Assembly (NCBI RefSeq): GCF_026341775.1
Contig: NZ_JAPEOB010000007.1
Location: 1-64,000, forward strand
DNA length: 64,000 nt
Direction: 5' to 3'
Source of the DNA: Streptomyces sp. NBC_00654
GTDB lineage: Bacteria > Actinomycetota > Actinomycetes > Streptomycetales > Streptomycetaceae
Shown: positions 41,288 through 49,131 of the stretch, piece by piece
Layout of the letters: every line of letters starts with the position of its first letter
Numbering within the stretch: position 1 is the stretch's first letter
Notes under the pieces: generated by a model
The model's input: the letters and a program-made list of their open reading frames with translations, nothing else
Database searches by the model: none
What the model was told of the DNA's origin: nothing
Made by a program: the position numbers and the translations under genes

Positions 41288-41470
41288 TCACTGCGCGGCG
41301 GTGGTCACCTCGTCGCGGGTGGGGAAGTTGCGGCGGCCGTCGTCCATGCGGACCGTCAGGTGGCCGCCGGTGTGGACCTCTTCGACGGTTCCCTGGGCCC
41401 CTGCCTGGTGGCGGGTGCCGAGCGCCTCGATGTCCGTGGTGAGCTTGATGCGGTCTCCGCGCATGGCCAT
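41288..41470 (-). CDS. Small SH3-like protein (DUF4314-like)
   Basis: The 60-residue product (ATG 41470 or 41464) has a compact beta-barrel pattern with GDRIKLTTDI, GAQGTVEEVH and LTVRMDDGRR, resembling DUF4314 or KOW-like small barrels. It sits between copies 1 and 2 of the hairpin element. Function unknown. Confidence 0.65.
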   Translation of the reverse strand: MAMRGDRIKLTTDIEALGTRHQAGAQGTVEEVHTGGHLTVRMDDGRRNFPTRDEVTTAAQ

Positions 41471-41486
41471 CCCTTCGTGGTCCGGA

Positions 41487-41554
41487 CTGTCCGGCTCCCT
41501 GTCACCGCCCGCACCGACCGCCGACTACGGCGGCCGGGTCGGGCGGATCGGGCA
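41487..41554. repeat. Intergenic hairpin element, copy 2 (hairpin inverted)
   Basis: The same flanks as copy 1 are in the same orientation, but the central hairpin is precisely reversed (stem CACCGACCGCCG, loop ACTA). It follows the stop of the DUF5999 gene. Confidence 0.8.
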
Positions 41555-41558
41555 GCCG

Positions 41559-41819
41559 TCAGGCCGCGACCGCGGCGAGGGGCCGGTGCGGGGCGATGAT
41601 CTGGCCGTCGGGCAGCAGTTCCCCGGTGTCCTCAAACAGCACCAGGGCGTTGCACAGCAGGCTCCAGCCCTGCTCCGGGTGAGCGGCCACGACCTGCGCG
41701 GCCTCGCGGTCCGGGCTGGCGGCCGTCGGGCACTTCGGGGTGTGCTTGCACAGCGAGTCCGGCATCCGGGAGGCGCCGGTGGGGGTCGTCGCGGTGTCGA
41801 GCTGGTGGCTGCTTTCCAT
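41559..41819 (-). CDS. DUF5999-family protein
   Basis: The 86-residue product begins MESSHQLDTATTP. Its core matches the family: CKHTPKCP, DREAAQVVAAHPEQGWSLLC, and FEDTGELLPDGQIIAPHRP. It has three cysteines that may bind zinc. Such proteins are common in Streptomyces chromosomes and plasmids with unknown function. Confidence 0.8.
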   Translation of the reverse strand: MESSHQLDTATTPTGASRMPDSLCKHTPKCPTAASPDREAAQVVAAHPEQGWSLLCNALVLFEDTGELLPDGQIIAPHRPLAAVAA

Positions 41820-41957
41820 GGAGCTCTCCTGCGGGGAGGAACGCGGTCCCGGGATTGTTCCGGGCTGGAGACGTGCGAGATGGCCGGTTGCCCGCCGTGC
41901 GGACAGCCGTTGTGCTGGGGTGCTGCGAGGCGGGCCGGAAGTTGCCCGGCGCTCCCG

Positions 41958-42260
41958 TCAGGCGGTGCGCTTGCGGGCGGCGCGGCGCCTGATCCGGCGG
42001 CGGTCGTCCGCGTCGGTGCCGCCCCACACGCCATGCTCCTGGCCGCTCTCCAGCGCCCACTGCAGGCAGCGCTCCATGACGGGGCAGCTACGGCAGACGG
42101 CCTTGGCTTCCTCGATCTGGAGCAGCGCCGGGCCGGTGTTGCCGATCGGGAAGAACAGCTCGGGGTCTTCGTCCGTGCAGGCGGAGGCGGCCCGCCAGTT
42201 GGTGTTGACCGGCAGGTCGGCGGAGGGCGCGTAGACCGCGTTCACGATGGAGTGGTTCAT
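41958..42260 (-). CDS. WhiB-family Fe-S transcription factor
   Basis: The 100-residue protein starts at ATG 42260. It has the four WhiB cysteines (C28, C56, C59, C65: ACTDED and AVCRSCPVMERC), the GVWGG turn motif and a basic C-terminus (RRRIRRRAARK) for AT-hook-like DNA contact. WhiB proteins sense NO or redox state and bind sigma factor region 4. Plasmid-borne copies may influence host development or plasmid genes. Confidence 0.93.
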   Translation of the reverse strand: MNHSIVNAVYAPSADLPVNTNWRAASACTDEDPELFFPIGNTGPALLQIEEAKAVCRSCPVMERCLQWALESGQEHGVWGGTDADDRRRIRRRAARKRTA

Positions 42261-42327
42261 CAGGGCCTCTCAGAAGGTCCGGGCAAGAGACAGCCCCGGG
42301 GGTGCATCCCCGGGGGCGGGCACGGGT

Positions 42328-42362
42328 ACGGCCGGTGGCCCGTCGTGCGGGCCACCGGCCGT
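42328..42362 (-). terminator. Terminator hairpin
   Basis: A 14-bp stem ACGGCCGGTGGCCC / GGGCCACCGGCCGT lies past the 42442-43020 gene on the minus strand. Confidence 0.7.
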
Positions 42363-42441
42363 GAACCGTGCAGGCAGGCGGGCAGGGAACTGGGTCCCGG
42401 TACCGCCCTGCGGGAGCAGCGGCAACCGCGGGCAGCGGGTG

Positions 42442-43020
42442 TCAGGCTGCGGCGGGTTCGGCGAGGTCGTCGGCTGCCGGGCCGTGGGTGCGGGCGAACC
42501 GGGCCCCGGCCCGGAGCAGGGCGACGATGTCCTGGTAGGTGCGGACCTGGCGCTCCGACCACGGCATGGCGCGGGCGGTGGCGGATCCGGTGTGGGCCTG
42601 GATCACTACGTCCAGTACCGAGCCCGCGAGCGACATGGTGTCCGTGTCGCCCTGGTCGCCCTCGCTGACCCGGGTCAGCGCGATGCCCAGCGAGAGACGG
42701 CCGGCCGGGGAGTATTCGATCTCGTCCCGGATCAGCCGCAGCACGGCGCGGACCATGTCCTTGACCGTCATCCCGCTGTCGTCGGCCGGGAGGTCCGTGG
42801 TGCGGGCGGTGGTGTAGATCATGGTCCGGGACCAGCCGCTCTTCTCAAGGAGAGCGGCGGTGGCGTCGAGGTGGCGGGCCACCGCCTCGCCGGTGTTCTG
42901 CTCGCCGGACTGGCCGGTCCAGAACGGGCGGTAGGAGTCGTCCGCGAGAACCTTGGCCGCAGTCAGCGTCTCATCGCTGAACACGGCGGCGGAAAGGGTG
43001 GGGGCGGTCTGCTGGGTCAT
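42442..43020 (-). CDS. DUF6197-like hypothetical protein
   Basis: ATG 43020 gives a 192-residue, mostly helical soluble protein (MTQQTAPTLSAAVF). The stretch DATAALLEKSGWSR and a later SPAGRLSLGIALTR segment recall the DUF6197 family of phage and plasmid proteins. That label is from memory. It has its own terminator downstream. Confidence 0.6.
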   Translation of the reverse strand: MTQQTAPTLSAAVFSDETLTAAKVLADDSYRPFWTGQSGEQNTGEAVARHLDATAALLEKSGWSRTMIYTTARTTDLPADDSGMTVKDMVRAVLRLIRDEIEYSPAGRLSLGIALTRVSEGDQGDTDTMSLAGSVLDVVIQAHTGSATARAMPWSERQVRTYQDIVALLRAGARFARTHGPAADDLAEPAAA

Positions 43021-43102
43021 GTGATCCTCGCTGTCTGCGAACGGGGCGGCCGGTCGTCCGGCCGGAGCGGAGGGTGATCTCCCGGCGCTCTCCACCGCCC
43101 CC

Positions 43103-43140
43103 GCCCCTCCCCTGGTAAAGAGGGGAGGGGCGGGGACGGT
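43103..43140 (-). terminator. Terminator hairpin
   Basis: A stem CCGCCCCTCCCCT-type / AGGGGAGGGGCGG with loop GGTAAAG lies just after the 43157-43354 gene. Confidence 0.65.
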
Positions 43141-43156
43141 GGGCTACGCCGGGCGG

Positions 43157-43354
43157 TCAGCCCTCCAGTCGGGCCTGCACACGCATCAGGTCCTCGGTCG
43201 ACATGGTCGCCGCGAGCTCCTCGACAGCGGCCGGGCCGCCGGACACGGCGGCGGAGACGACCGCGCCGGCCTGCGCCTTGGTGAGGTCGGCCTGAATCGC
43301 CTCCGCGACCACACCGCTCAGGGCGGCCGACATCTCGTCCAGGTTCTGCCACAT
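43157..43354 (-). CDS. Small hypothetical protein (65 aa)
   Basis: ATG 43354 gives a small, Ala/Val-rich, helical product beginning MWQNLDEMSAALSG. It contains no Cys or membrane segment. Between hairpin element copy 3 and a terminator, so it is a monocistronic unit. Function unknown. Confidence 0.6.
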   Translation of the reverse strand: MWQNLDEMSAALSGVVAEAIQADLTKAQAGAVVSAAVSGGPAAVEELAATMSTEDLMRVQARLEG

Positions 43355-43388
43355 GGTGATGTCCCTCTCGATCAGGTGCGGATCCGGG

Positions 43389-43458
43389 CTGTCCGGCTCC
43401 CAGTCACCGCGCAGCGCCCACCGGCATCGGCCGGTGGGCGCTGCGCGGATCAGGCAAC
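43389..43458. repeat. Intergenic hairpin element, copy 3 (different hairpin)
   Basis: It has the same flanks as copies 1 and 2 (CTGTCCGGCTCC ... GTCACCGC and GCGGATCAGGCA) but a different 15-bp stem (GCAGCGCCCACCGGC) with loop AT. It follows the 43473-43793 gene. Confidence 0.8.
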
Positions 43459-43472
43459 CTGAAGACCGGCCG

Positions 43473-43793
43473 TCACCAGCCGTTGAGGACCGCCTCGTAG
43501 TACGGCCAGCCGTGGCGGGCGGCGGCGGCGAGCTCCCGGGATCCCTGGGCGCCGTAGGCCCAGATCTCGGCTGCGATGTCGTGTCCGTCGGCGGTCAGCC
43601 GGTCGGCCTCGGCCTGCTGGCACCGGGCCGATTTCAGGTAGTCGGCGGCGAGGGCCTGCATCTCCGCGTAGCTGTAGAGCGTCGGCGGGGGCGGGGTGAT
43701 CTCGCCGAGCACGAAGTAGTCGTCGATGGTGGCGGCCGTCCAGGTGGCCGGGTCGCCGTGGATGTCGCGGAATCGGTCGAGGGTGAGCATCAT
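43473..43793 (-). CDS. Hypothetical protein (106 aa)
   Basis: ATG 43793 (or 43790) starts a soluble protein, MMLTLDRFRDIHGDPATW, mostly helical, with one cysteine and several Trp/Tyr. No recognisable family. Lies in a run of short minus-strand genes. Confidence 0.65.
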   Translation of the reverse strand: MMLTLDRFRDIHGDPATWTAATIDDYFVLGEITPPPPTLYSYAEMQALAADYLKSARCQQAEADRLTADGHDIAAEIWAYGAQGSRELAAAARHGWPYYEAVLNGW

Positions 43794-43811
43794 CGGTCTC
43801 CTCGCGTGTGG

Positions 43812-44003
43812 TCAGCGGGTGTTCAGGTGGTTGAGGTACTCGTCCTGGGCGGTGGCGAGCGCCTGGTAGTGCGGGGCGCCGCCGGTGCAGGCGGTCCCGG
43901 TCCGGGCGCGGATCCATGTCCGGCAGACCGGGCACGCCATGACGTGTGCGGTCCAGAGGTCACCGGCGCGGAGGTAGCGCTGGAGGAGCGTCGGGGCGGC
44001 CAT
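43812..44003 (-). CDS. Small Cys-containing protein (63 aa)
   Basis: ATG 44003 overlaps the stop of the upstream gene (ATGA). The product MAAPTLLQRYLRAGD has a CPVCRTWIRARTGTACTG cluster that could hold a zinc. Translation is likely coupled to the 44003-44422 gene. Confidence 0.6.
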   Translation of the reverse strand: MAAPTLLQRYLRAGDLWTAHVMACPVCRTWIRARTGTACTGGAPHYQALATAQDEYLNHLNTR

Positions 44004-44422
44004 CAGGCGGCCCGAAGTGCCGGTGCGGGGGCGGGGGCGACCCCACCGCAGTTCCCGGAGCACAGCCACCGGTCGCAGTTCGGGCATCGCTCGTCCGACG
44101 ACCGGAAGGTCAGCGGGCGACCGAGCAGCAGTACCGGCTGTCGCTCGTAGCCGGGTGCCATCTCACCGAGCTTGCGGCGTGCGTGGCGGCCAGCGGTCGC
44201 GGCGCGGTGGTCGCCGTCGGCGACCAGCTGGTCGACGAGGCGGTGGTACTGCTGGGTGTCGGTCTCGTCGGGCATCGGGCCGAGGTCGGTGTCGCGCTGC
44301 TCCTCGTCCTCCAGCCATCCGGCACGCGGAGCCAGGGACGGGACGATGCTGCCATCGCAGGGGCCCGTCTGAGCCGGGCCGGTACGGGTGGTGCGGGCGG
44401 GGCGTGTCAAGATTCCGTTCAC
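44003..44422 (-). CDS. Hypothetical protein with C-terminal zinc knuckle (139 aa)
   Basis: GTG 44422 follows GGGAG. The product begins with a low-complexity stretch, then has a helical middle (YHRLVDQLVADGDHRAATAG) and a C-terminal CPNCDRWLCSGNC motif likely to bind zinc. Coupled by ATGA overlap to the downstream small gene. Confidence 0.6.
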   Translation of the reverse strand: MNGILTRPARTTRTGPAQTGPCDGSIVPSLAPRAGWLEDEEQRDTDLGPMPDETDTQQYHRLVDQLVADGDHRAATAGRHARRKLGEMAPGYERQPVLLLGRPLTFRSSDERCPNCDRWLCSGNCGGVAPAPAPALRAA

Positions 44423-44444
44423 AGGGACTCCCGGTTCCTGTACT

Positions 44445-44476
44445 GACGGCCCGGAGGAGGCAACCTCCGGGCCGTC
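44445..44476 (-). terminator. Terminator hairpin
   Basis: A 13-bp perfect stem, GACGGCCCGGAGG / CCTCCGGGCCGTC, has the loop AGGCAA. Confidence 0.7.
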
Positions 44477-44501
44477 GCCGTGGCTGGTCGGACGAGCAGC
44501 C

Positions 44502-44546
44502 ACGGCCCGGGCCGTCCCGCGTGGGGCGGGACGGCCGGGGCCGTGG
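44502..44546 (-). terminator. Terminator hairpin after the 44560-44790 gene
   Basis: A long stem CACGGCCCGGGCCGTCCCGC pairs with the sequence before 44546, with a small bulge and loop GTGG, just past the stop codon. Confidence 0.7.
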
Positions 44547-44559
44547 TCGATCGTCCGGG

Positions 44560-44790
44560 TCAGAAACGGTCCGGGTGGGTGTGGTCAGCCCACCCGCCGG
44601 CAGGCCAGCCGCGAGCACCGGAGCGGGCGGTGGCCTCCGCCGTGGCGATCGCGGCGAACGCCTGCGCCACCGCGGCGTGGGTCCGGGCGGAGGCAGGCGA
44701 GCCGCCCTCCGCGTAAGCGGCTGCGCGGAGGGCGTGCTCAACCGCGCGGGAGTACGCCTCAGGGCCGGTCATGGTGGGCAGGTCAGTCAT
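44560..44790 (-). CDS. Small hypothetical protein (76 aa)
   Basis: ATG 44790 starts MTDLPTMTGPEAYSRAVEHA, an alanine-rich helical pair (ARTHAAVAQAFAAIATAEA) with a Trp-containing tail. Small proteins with this alanine-rich repeat are common on Streptomyces plasmids. It overlaps the upstream frame by ATGA. Confidence 0.65.
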   Translation of the reverse strand: MTDLPTMTGPEAYSRAVEHALRAAAYAEGGSPASARTHAAVAQAFAAIATAEATARSGARGWPAGGWADHTHPDRF

Positions 44791-45035
44791 GCGTGTTCCT
44801 CCTGGGTGACGAGCTGGTGATGGGCAGTCGGACGGGTCAGCGAGCAGGTCAAGCGGCCCTGGCGGCCAGCACCCACACCACCGGAGACGGGAGCGGCTCC
44901 AGCGGGGCCGGCGGGAGAGCCCGGACCGCGGGCGGCTCCATCCCGGACGGGAACTCCCGGCTCCGGGAGGTCTCCAGGTGTCCGAGCGCCTGATCGAGCA
45001 GCCCGGTCAGGACCGGCCATCAGAGTGGTACGCAT
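44787..45035 (-). CDS. Small hypothetical protein, possibly frameshifted
   Basis: The frame from ATG 45035 ends in an ATGA overlap with the next gene. However, only its first ~8 residues (MRTTLMAGP) and its last part look plausible. The +1 frame from about 45008 to 44849 reads LTGLLDQALGHLETSRS and ends VVWVLAARAA, which looks more protein-like but lacks a start codon. A frameshift joining the two is likely, so this may be a damaged gene. Confidence 0.4.
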   Translation of the reverse strand: MRTTLMAGPDRAARSGARTPGDLPEPGVPVRDGAARGPGSPAGPAGAAPVSGGVGAGRQGRLTCSLTRPTAHHQLVTQEEHA

Positions 45036-45082
45036 CAGGGGGTCCTCCGGGGTCGGGGCGGCAGCGACTGCTGTACGAGCAG

Positions 45083-45128
45083 CCGAGGCCCCGGCCGACC
45101 CGAGTGATCGGGTCGGCCGGGGCCTCGG
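45083..45128 (-). terminator. Strong terminator after the 45153-45887 gene
   Basis: A 20-bp stem beginning CCGAGGCCCCGGCCGACCCG with its complement and loop GTGAT-type lies 25 bases beyond the stop codon. Confidence 0.75.
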
Positions 45129-45152
45129 TCGTTCGTCATCGGGAACTCGCGG

Positions 45153-45887
45153 TCAGAACGAGGTACGCGTCCAGGCCGGGAAGCGACCGGCGCAGCGTCC
45201 GCAGTGAGACCGGTGAGTGATCCGGCACCATCCGGCAGCGACCGCGCTGGTCAGGCTGGACTCGGTGGCACCGCAGCGCTCGCACGTGAGCGGGCCCTGT
45301 TCCGGCTGCTCGGCAGCCTGGCGGGGGACCAGGTGGTCCAGGGGAACATCGGGGCCTTCGGCAGGCTGCGCGCCCCGGGGAACGGCGCCACGCCGCTGGT
45401 CGGCCTGCCGCACACGGTAGAGAACGCCGGCCCACTCAACGCGGCGCGTAACCGGCCCGCGCTCGTCACGCCCGCGCAGAACCCGCTCGGTCTGCGGGCT
45501 GGCCGGCTTCGGCAGCACCTTCTTGGCCCGGCGGGTGGCGACCGACGCGGACACCTCGGTCCGCTCGGTCAGCTGCTCCTGCCACGCCTTGACCTCGGTG
45601 TCGAGGACGATGCGGCGGTTGGTGTTGGAGCAGCGGCGGCGGGGTGTCGTGGTGGGGTCGTGGTACGGGGTGGTGTGGTGCGGAACCAGCACCGGCGTGC
45701 CGAGGACTCCGGTGATCTGCGTCCAGGTCTTGCAGGCCGGGCACAGGACGTGCTCCTTGCCCGGCGTCAGGTCGATCCGACCGGCCGTGAACTCGGAGGC
45801 GATAAGCGGCTGGAGGTAGCTGACGGTCTTCGTGCGGGTCTTCCGGCGGCGCTTGCGGGCCGTGGGCTCCGCAGTGGTTGCGGCCAT
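45153..45887 (-). CDS. Hypothetical protein with two zinc-ribbon regions (244 aa)
   Basis: ATG 45887 starts a very basic protein (MAATTAEPTARKRRRKTR). One zinc knuckle is LCPACKTW, paired with RRRCSN; a second is LTCERCGATESS with HCGRCAGR near the C-terminus. Basic tails and paired knuckles suggest nucleic-acid binding. It reads away from the GntR operon, leaving a 350-base divergent intergenic region. Confidence 0.6.
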   Translation of the reverse strand: MAATTAEPTARKRRRKTRTKTVSYLQPLIASEFTAGRIDLTPGKEHVLCPACKTWTQITGVLGTPVLVPHHTTPYHDPTTTPRRRCSNTNRRIVLDTEVKAWQEQLTERTEVSASVATRRAKKVLPKPASPQTERVLRGRDERGPVTRRVEWAGVLYRVRQADQRRGAVPRGAQPAEGPDVPLDHLVPRQAAEQPEQGPLTCERCGATESSLTSAVAAGWCRITHRSHCGRCAGRFPAWTRTSF

Positions 45888-46153
45888 GAGGGGCTCCTCC
45901 GGTAGAGGGGAGAGGGGAGAGGGGAGAGGGGTTGCGTCGCGGGTGAGCTCTCCGACCGCCAGGCGCTCGACCGAGGTTGGCGTCCTGGCTGATCGGACAG
46001 CGCATCAGCGCTGCGACGTGCAACAGGAGTTGACCGGCCAGGTGACCGGCCCAGGGGATTTGGTGGAGCTATCAACCCTGGTCCTCCCCTTCGGGGAAGC
46101 ACTCCTGCGGTGGTGCAATGTGAGGCGTTGCCTACTGGCTGTCACCTCGCATT

Positions 46154-46208
46154 CCTAAGGTTCCCTATGGTCCCCTAAGCTGTCAAGCGGTACGGTAAGA
46201 AACCTAAG
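46154..46208. promoter_or_regulatory. Candidate GntR operator region
   Basis: CCTAAG occurs three times, at 46154, 46174 and 46203, within 55 bases just upstream of the GntR gene start, in otherwise AT-richer DNA (GGTTCCCTATGGTCCCC). Operators of GntR autoregulators usually lie here. The exact site is uncertain. Confidence 0.45.
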
Positions 46209-46240
46209 ATTTGAAGCGACGAGTCACCGAGGAGGCAGAC

Positions 46241-46990
46241 GTGAGCCGGGCCGACAACAGACCTCCGTACGCACGGATCGCAGGTCACTATCGAGATCTG
46301 ATTGAGTCCGGCGCGCTGGTCGCCGGCACACTCTTGCCGAGCATCAAGAACCTGTCGGAGGAGTGGTCCGTCAGCACAGCCACGGTCGAGAAGGCCCTGC
46401 GCGTCCTCAAGGAAGAACGCCTGGTTGCCGGGATTCACGGCATTGGCACGGAAGTGATCGGCACGCAGGTATCCCTCTCCTCTGGAGCTGAACGACACGA
46501 CCGCAGCAGTAGGACCCAGTCGTCCTGGGGGGTCGGGGAGAAGTCGTCCGGTCATACGGCTGGTGTGGTGCCGGCCCCGGTCGATGTCGCCGAGGTCATG
46601 GGGATCACACCTGGTGCCGAGGTGATTCGCCGAAGTCGCGTTTACCGTGATGCGCACGGAATCGTCTCCCACTCGACCTCGTGGATCCCGATCAGGTTCG
46701 CCGTGGAGATCCCGGACCTGGCACGCAGCGAGCGCCTCAAAGGAGGCATCTCGCTGGACTTGATCGCCCGGGTGACAGGGCGGCACGCTGTACGCCGCGT
46801 GGACGAGGAGACCGCTCGCATCGCCACAACGCACGACCTCGAGCTCCTGGAGCTGGAGGCTGGCACCGTGGCGGCAATCCTGGTGCTGACCGCACGGTTC
46901 CTTGACTCGAATGGTGAGCTGCTGGAGTACGGCGTGGACCTGGGCGCCCCTGGCCGCACCCGGCGAACCACGTCCGAGGTTCTGCGATGA
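46241..46990 (+). CDS. GntR/HutC-family transcriptional regulator
   Basis: GTG 46241 follows GAGGAGGC; longer in-frame sequence upstream is less likely. The 249-residue protein has an N-terminal winged helix (YARIAGHYRDLIESGALVAG, then LPSIKNLSEEWSVSTATVEK) and a UTRA-type ligand-binding domain with EVIRRSRVYRDAHG. Such regulators respond to a small metabolite. It overlaps the kinase gene (ATGA), so it probably controls its own operon. Confidence 0.88.
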   Translation: MSRADNRPPYARIAGHYRDLIESGALVAGTLLPSIKNLSEEWSVSTATVEKALRVLKEERLVAGIHGIGTEVIGTQVSLSSGAERHDRSSRTQSSWGVGEKSSGHTAGVVPAPVDVAEVMGITPGAEVIRRSRVYRDAHGIVSHSTSWIPIRFAVEIPDLARSERLKGGISLDLIARVTGRHAVRRVDEETARIATTHDLELLELEAGTVAAILVLTARFLDSNGELLEYGVDLGAPGRTRRTTSEVLR

Positions 46991-47574
46991 CCGGGCGCAA
47001 CACCGGCCGCCCGGTTCCTACGCCTCGCGCGATCCTCATGTCAGGCCTCCAGGGCGCGGGCAAAACGACCCTCGCTCGCGCCCTGGAGGAGGCCGGCTTC
47101 CGGCGCCTCTGCCCCGACGAGGAGATGTTCCGCCGCTACGGCCACTACGGCCGGGACTTCCCTCGCGGGCAGTTCAGGGTTAGGGAGGCACCCGTGCTCA
47201 AGGACATCGCCCTTGAGCTCGAAGAGCTCCTGGCGGCCGGACACGACGCCGTGGTCGACCACGGCTTCTGGACTCCGGAGGAGCGGGCCCAGTGGGCAGC
47301 GACTGTGGTGAAGGCGGGCGGTGAGCCCATTCTGATCTACCTGCCGCTCCCGCACGAGGCGCGCTGGGACCGGATCCGGAAGCGCAACGAGCAATCGCTG
47401 ATCGACGCGAACGCCATCGAGTTCAGCGAGGAGGATCTTCTTCGTCATGCGGGACGCTTCTCGCCGCCGACCGATGACGAGCCGCACTTCCTGTACGACG
47501 GTCATCCGGACAGCGTCCTCGCCCTGCTCCGCCGCGCGCAGCAGCCGGATGCAGATGGAACCGTAGAACACTAA
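46987..47574 (+). CDS. P-loop kinase (AAA/zeta-toxin-like)
   Basis: The 195-residue protein starts at ATG 46987 within the regulator's stop. Walker A is clear (MSGLQGAGKTTLARALEE). The arrangement with Asp (CPDEEMFRR), a DAVVDHGFW strand and an arginine-rich lid (RWDRIRKRNEQ) fits kinases like zeta toxins, chloramphenicol phosphotransferase or shikimate-type kinases. The target is unknown. A terminator follows. Confidence 0.75.
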   Translation: MTGRNTGRPVPTPRAILMSGLQGAGKTTLARALEEAGFRRLCPDEEMFRRYGHYGRDFPRGQFRVREAPVLKDIALELEELLAAGHDAVVDHGFWTPEERAQWAATVVKAGGEPILIYLPLPHEARWDRIRKRNEQSLIDANAIEFSEEDLLRHAGRFSPPTDDEPHFLYDGHPDSVLALLRRAQQPDADGTVEH

Positions 47575-47578
47575 GAGC

Positions 47579-47631
47579 CTCCCGAGTCGGCGGACCGTCC
47601 GTTTCGGTTCTAGGTCCGCCACACTCGGGAG
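47579..47631 (+). terminator. Terminator after the regulator-kinase operon
   Basis: CTCCCGAGT pairs with ACTCGGGAG and an inner GGCGGACC pairs with GGTCCGCC, giving a long stem 5 bases past the kinase stop. Confidence 0.65.
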
Positions 47632-47644
47632 TTCCAGATCTGAC

Positions 47645-47669
47645 ATGTGGCCGGATCATCTGGCCACAT
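47645..47669. promoter_or_regulatory. Palindromic operator candidate for the XRE-TPR gene
   Basis: ATGTGGCC at 47645 and its reverse complement GGCCACAT at 47662 form an inverted repeat around GGATCATCT, about 25 bases before the start codon. The same octamer recurs at 47954 and 47975 inside the gene, the latter also followed by GATCAT. Confidence 0.55.
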
Positions 47670-47691
47670 AGGCCACGAGGTTGGGGGCGGG

Positions 47692-49128
47692 ATGGCGCAG
47701 AAGCCGAGGGAGCTGACGCCCTGGGTGTCGCCCTTGCACAACTGGGGGTACCAGCTGCGGGAGCTGCGGAGCTCCCGGGGGCTGAGCCTTCGCGAGCTCG
47801 GTCGGCTTACTCGTATCGACCACAGCCACCTGGGACGATTCGAGCGCGCGGAGCGAACGCCCGACCGATCACAGGCCGTGGTCCTGGACGACAAGCTAGG
47901 TGCCAGCGGGATGCTGTTCCGTCTCTGGGAGCGGATCGGTGACGAGCATGGCCATGTGGCCAATCCACCAGCCCATGTGGCCAGATCATCGGTGGATCTG
48001 GCTTTTGCCGTGTCTGACCAGGCAGCGTCGGACGGTGAGGGGATCTCGGTCCCGTGTCGTCTACGTGATGGGTCGGTGGTCTGGGTGGCTCTGGATCGAC
48101 GCGCGCTGCTGCGCGGTGGGGTGGGACTGGGGGCTGCGGCCGCCATCGGTATGGGGTCGCTGGCTGCAGCGGACTCGTCGAGTGCCGTGCCGGGCCTGGT
48201 CCGCAAGGCGCGGGCGGCCTCCGCGTACGGGTCAACACCGTTGGAGCACCTGCGTCGTACGCGTCGTCTGCTGATCGACAGCGACAACCTGCTCGGCCCC
48301 CGCCAGGCTCTCCGGGCGGTCCGGGACCACATCGAGGTCATCAAGGAGCTGCGGATCGACTCGTCGGGAGCCGACCGGCGCGACATGCTGGAACTCCAGA
48401 CGCAGTACGGCGAGCTGTTGGCCTGGCTCTACCAGGACCTCGGCGATAAGAGCGCGGCCTCGTACTGGCTGGACCGGGCAATGCAGTGGTCGCACACGGT
48501 CGGCGACGCCGACCTGACCACGTACGTGATGGCCCGCAAGGCCCAGCTCGCTGGCGACGAGCGGGACCTGACGGATGTCGTCGACCTGGCGGAGGCTGCG
48601 CAGCGTGTGGCCCGGCCGCGTAGTCGGCTCGCGGCGGTCGCACGGACGTACGAGGCGTACGGGCACGCGCTGCGCGGCGACGCCGTCGAGAGCGAGCGCG
48701 CCATCGACGACGTCCGCAATGCTCTCGACGGGCTCGGGTCCGATCCGACGCCTTGGGGCGTGTGGCTGACCGCCTCCTACGTGGAGGTTCACCGCGCCCA
48801 GGGTCTGGAGGCCCTCGGTGACCATGCCCGTGCCGCCGACACATTCGCCGACGCGATCCGGATGATGCCGGACGGCTTTCACCGTGACCGCGGCGTCTAC
48901 ATGGCGCGGCAGGCCGTGGCACTGGCCGGTGCTCGCGCCCCCGAGCAGGCCGCCGCGATCGGCATGCACGCCCTGACCGTCGCCGCGGACACCGGCTCCG
49001 GCCGGATCACAGCAGAACTCGCCCGCCTCGACTCGGCCCTCATCCCCTGGCAGCGCGAGCCAGAGGTCGCCGAGTTCCGCGCGGCCTTCGACACCACCAT
49101 CGCCCACGAGACCCGAGCGGACGTCTAA
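47692..49128 (+). CDS. XRE-family regulator with TPR-like C-terminus
   Basis: ATG 47692 gives 478 residues. The N-terminal helix-turn-helix is YQLRELRSSRGLSLRELGRL with DHSHLGRFERAERTP. A Gly/Ala stretch around residue 145 (GVGLGAAAAIGMGSLAAA) precedes a helical TPR-type domain (GELLAWLYQDLGDKSAASYW and AYGHALRGDAVESERAIDDV). The layout resembles peptide- or metabolite-sensing Streptomyces regulators. It reads into the RibD-like gene 3 bases away, so it probably controls the pair downstream. Confidence 0.82.
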   Translation: MAQKPRELTPWVSPLHNWGYQLRELRSSRGLSLRELGRLTRIDHSHLGRFERAERTPDRSQAVVLDDKLGASGMLFRLWERIGDEHGHVANPPAHVARSSVDLAFAVSDQAASDGEGISVPCRLRDGSVVWVALDRRALLRGGVGLGAAAAIGMGSLAAADSSSAVPGLVRKARAASAYGSTPLEHLRRTRRLLIDSDNLLGPRQALRAVRDHIEVIKELRIDSSGADRRDMLELQTQYGELLAWLYQDLGDKSAASYWLDRAMQWSHTVGDADLTTYVMARKAQLAGDERDLTDVVDLAEAAQRVARPRSRLAAVARTYEAYGHALRGDAVESERAIDDVRNALDGLGSDPTPWGVWLTASYVEVHRAQGLEALGDHARAADTFADAIRMMPDGFHRDRGVYMARQAVALAGARAPEQAAAIGMHALTVAADTGSGRITAELARLDSALIPWQREPEVAEFRAAFDTTIAHETRADV

Positions 49129-49131
49129 CCC

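Noticed and set aside
46642..46655. GTTTACCGTGATGC as a third parS-like site
   Set aside because: Only half of the palindrome is present.
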